Shown here in pieces: positions 62,141-64,000 of a stretch of DNA of 64,000 nt (its first letter is position 1; the number at the start of each line of letters is the position of its first letter). A model generated the notes under the pieces. It saw only the letters and a program-made list of their open reading frames with translations. It was not told the origin of the DNA and made no database searches. Where the stretch lies: the NCBI RefSeq assembly GCF_002902145.1, contig NZ_PPRF01000017.1, positions 105,355-169,354 on the forward strand. Reading direction: 5' to 3'. The translations under genes were made by a program, and so were the position numbers. Source of the stretch: Staphylococcus rostri. GTDB taxonomy: Bacteria; Bacillota; Bacilli; Staphylococcales; Staphylococcaceae.

Positions 62141-63475
62141 GTGAGACGATACTTCCGCTTTGACGAGCATCAGACTAATTATAAACGAGAAATTCTCGGC
62201 GGTCTTACAACGTTTTTATCGATGGCATATATTTTAGCCGTCAATCCACAAGTTTTAAGTTTAGCAGGCGTTGATGGTATTCCAGCAGATCAAAAAATGG
62301 ATCAAGGAGCTATTTTCGTAGCAACAGCACTCGCAGCCTTTGTAGGTTGTATGTTTATGGGGCTTATCGCCCGTTATCCTATCGCGCTTGCACCGGGGAT
62401 GGGATTAAACGCATTCTTTGCATTTACAGTTGTATTAACAATGGGCATTCCATGGCAAGTCGGTTTAACAGGCGTATTCTTTTCGGGACTCTTCTTCGCC
62501 ATCTTAACAGCAACAGGCTTGAGGGAAACAATTATCAATGCGATTCCATTTGAAATGAAAATGGCTGTATCCTCAGGTATCGGTTTATTCATTACCTTTG
62601 TCGGCTTACAAAGTTCAGGCATCATTGTAAATAACGATGCAACACTTGTAACATTAGGTAAGATTACTGACCCATCCGTGTTGCTTGCAGTATTTGGGAT
62701 TGTAGTCACAGTTATTCTTTATACGAAAAGAGTTTCAGGTGCCATTTTCTTAGGAATGATTTTAACAGCAGTTGTTGGTTTATTAACACACCAAATCGCA
62801 CCACCAACTGGCGTAGTAGGTAAGATTCCAAGTATCGCACCAACATTCGGTGTGGCATTCGAATCATTTCAAGATCCAGCACAATTATTCACAATTCAAT
62901 TCTTAATCGTTATTCTAACATTCCTATTTATCGACTTTTTCGATACAGCCGGAACAATCGTTGCCGTTGCATCACAAGCAGGATTTATGAAAGACAACAA
63001 GTTACCTCGTGCAGGTCGTGCATTGTTCGCTGACTCACTTGCTACAATGGTAGGTGCAGTGTTCGGTACTACAACAACAACTTCTTACATCGAATCTACA
63101 TCAGGTGTAGCTGTTGGTGCGCGTACAGGTCTTGCAAGTATCGTAACAGGTATTTGTTTCTTGCTTGCGTTGTTCTTCAGCCCGTTAATGGCGGTTGTAA
63201 CATCTGCAGTCACAACACCAGCGTTAGTCGTTGTAGGTGTGTTGATGGCTTCAAACTTAGCGGAAATTAGTTGGAAGAAATTTGAAGTAGCAGTACCAGC
63301 ATTTGTGACGATTATCATGATGCCATTATCGTACTCTATCGCAACAGGTATTGCGTGTGGCTTTATCTTCTATCCAATTACAATGTTATTAACGAAGCGT
63401 CATAAAGAAGTACATCCTATCATGTACGCTTTAATGATTATCTTCATCTTATATTTCGTATTCGTTCATGGTTAG
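62141..63475 (+). CDS. NCS2-family purine permease (PbuG/AzgA-like)
   Basis: A 444-residue membrane permease for hypoxanthine, guanine or adenine, of the AzgA subfamily. Text such as REILGGLTTFLSMAYILAVN, ALAPGMGLNAFFAFTV near residue 83, DFFDTAGTIVAVASQAGF near 265 and GAVFGTTTTTSYIESTSGVAVGART near 305 is diagnostic. The start is a GTG at 62141 after AAGGAG. A paired PurR box upstream supports a purine role. Which purine is carried is not clear. Confidence 0.93.
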   Translation: MRRYFRFDEHQTNYKREILGGLTTFLSMAYILAVNPQVLSLAGVDGIPADQKMDQGAIFVATALAAFVGCMFMGLIARYPIALAPGMGLNAFFAFTVVLTMGIPWQVGLTGVFFSGLFFAILTATGLRETIINAIPFEMKMAVSSGIGLFITFVGLQSSGIIVNNDATLVTLGKITDPSVLLAVFGIVVTVILYTKRVSGAIFLGMILTAVVGLLTHQIAPPTGVVGKIPSIAPTFGVAFESFQDPAQLFTIQFLIVILTFLFIDFFDTAGTIVAVASQAGFMKDNKLPRAGRALFADSLATMVGAVFGTTTTTSYIESTSGVAVGARTGLASIVTGICFLLALFFSPLMAVVTSAVTTPALVVVGVLMASNLAEISWKKFEVAVPAFVTIIMMPLSYSIATGIACGFIFYPITMLLTKRHKEVHPIMYALMIIFILYFVFVHG

Positions 63476-63486
63476 AACAGAACGAA

Positions 63487-63527
63487 GAGCGCATAAAATT
63501 CAATGACGAATTTTATGCGCTCTTTTT
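63487..63527 (+). terminator. Rho-independent terminator of the purine permease
   Basis: GAGCGCATAAAATTC pairs perfectly with GAATTTTATGCGCTC around a six-base loop, then TTTTT. Confidence 0.93.
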
Positions 63528-63549
63528 AAATTTCTATTGTAAGGGAGTG

Positions 63550-63945
63550 CTAACGAATTCTTTTACGTTGTGTATAATCATCTTCGTAAATAACACGCGC
63601 GTGTGCATTTGGTAAGTATACAGGCGTCGCGTATAAAATAAATAACATAAACACTAGAAGAACAAGCATTAACCAGTGCATCAACATACCTATGACTGGG
63701 ATGATCGCAATACAGTTCACAATAGCACCTATCAACGGAATTAAAATCATAGGGCGAATGGAGTTTTGTTTGTCAAAGATAAGTATTAAAGCCATGACAA
63801 CATAAATGAAAATATTAAATGCGAGTGGCTGCCAACCGAGTGCTAATACATACCAGCCACCTAAAAAAGGGAACCCTGCAATAAATTCGGAAATCAATGC
63901 AATCAAAGTTAATATTATTAATGAAGTTTTTATTTTTTTAGTCAT
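63550..63945 (-). CDS. Membrane protein, 131 aa
   Basis: Four hydrophobic segments (about residues 8-28, 36-55, 62-85, 88-110) and a polar C-terminal tail VYLPNAHARVIYEDDYTQRK. AGAGGT lies before the ATG at 63945. No family recognised. It converges on the purine permease and probably shares its terminator region. Confidence 0.7.
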   Translation of the reverse strand: MTKKIKTSLIILTLIALISEFIAGFPFLGGWYVLALGWQPLAFNIFIYVVMALILIFDKQNSIRPMILIPLIGAIVNCIAIIPVIGMLMHWLMLVLLVFMLFILYATPVYLPNAHARVIYEDDYTQRKRIR

Positions 63946-64000
63946 ATAGATACCTCTCATCTTAGCAATTAAATACTTACGACTTTCATCTATTATAATC

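Noticed and set aside
1..64000. Mobile elements, prophage, CRISPR, defence islands, tRNA or rRNA genes
   Set aside because: No transposase, integrase, cas-like gene, spaced direct repeats or cloverleaf was seen; the window reads as core chromosome.

Overview
The window reads as chromosome of a Staphylococcus species that is not S. aureus itself. Gene order around formate dehydrogenase (an SuhB-like phosphatase, an LcpC-like LCP protein, FDH, a DUF1641 protein), sarR, fhuD2, bioY, the molybdenum cofactor cluster, femX/fmhB, an RND pump and topB follows the S. aureus order as I remember it. The protein sequences are clearly staphylococcal but divergent. I see no phage, insertion sequence, integrase, tRNA, rRNA or CRISPR array, so this is mostly core genome.

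Layout. 1-7.5 kb: end of the histidine-utilisation pair hutU-hutI, a short SulP transporter, an M20 amidohydrolase, an NhaC-type antiporter and an SRPBCC protein. 7.5-16.3 kb: a mixed stretch with a bile acid:sodium symporter-family protein, a VOC dioxygenase-like protein, a HAD phosphatase, several small membrane proteins, a formate/nitrite transporter with a Rex-like operator, an amino acid permease and a CPBP protease-like protein. 16.3-25.2 kb: a probable minus-strand RsaI/RsaOG small RNA with a cre box, a YafY-type regulator, an SuhB-like phosphatase, an LCP ligase, formate dehydrogenase with its DUF1641 partner, a glucosaminidase and an FAD monooxygenase. 25.2-32.9 kb: a 2-hydroxyacid dehydrogenase, an opine dehydrogenase-family gene behind a structured leader, a luciferase-like monooxygenase plus DoxX-like gene behind a QsrR-type palindrome, SarR, and an acyl-CoA dehydrogenase-fold flavoprotein. 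33-38.4 kb: fhuD2 with a Fur box, then a sialic acid locus (nanT, nanA, a GntR/FadR regulator, nanK). 38.5-49.5 kb: bioY, fdhD, modABC and a full molybdopterin set (moeB, moaB, moaC, moeA, mobB, moaE, moaD, mobA, moaA). 49.6-64 kb: a MarR regulator, a VOC protein, femX, an RND pump, an aminotransferase, an AEC transporter, topB and an NCS2 purine permease behind a paired PurR box.

How it works together. Formate metabolism ties the window together: a formate/nitrite channel under a Rex-like site, an FDH with a cre-like site at its promoter, the FDH sulfurtransferase FdhD, molybdate uptake and complete cofactor synthesis all lie within about 37 kb. The nan genes give sialic acid import, cleavage and ManNAc phosphorylation, but the epimerase NanE is not here. 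Two perfect cre boxes and a FadR-type palindrome suggest CcpA plus GntR control.

A family of composite intergenic repeats recurs through the window. Its core hairpin has arms GGAATCT and AGATTCC, flanked by GGGAC and TCCCAC. Most genes end at strong hairpins, several of them bidirectional. Start codons were moved inward where a Shine-Dalgarno sequence supported it.
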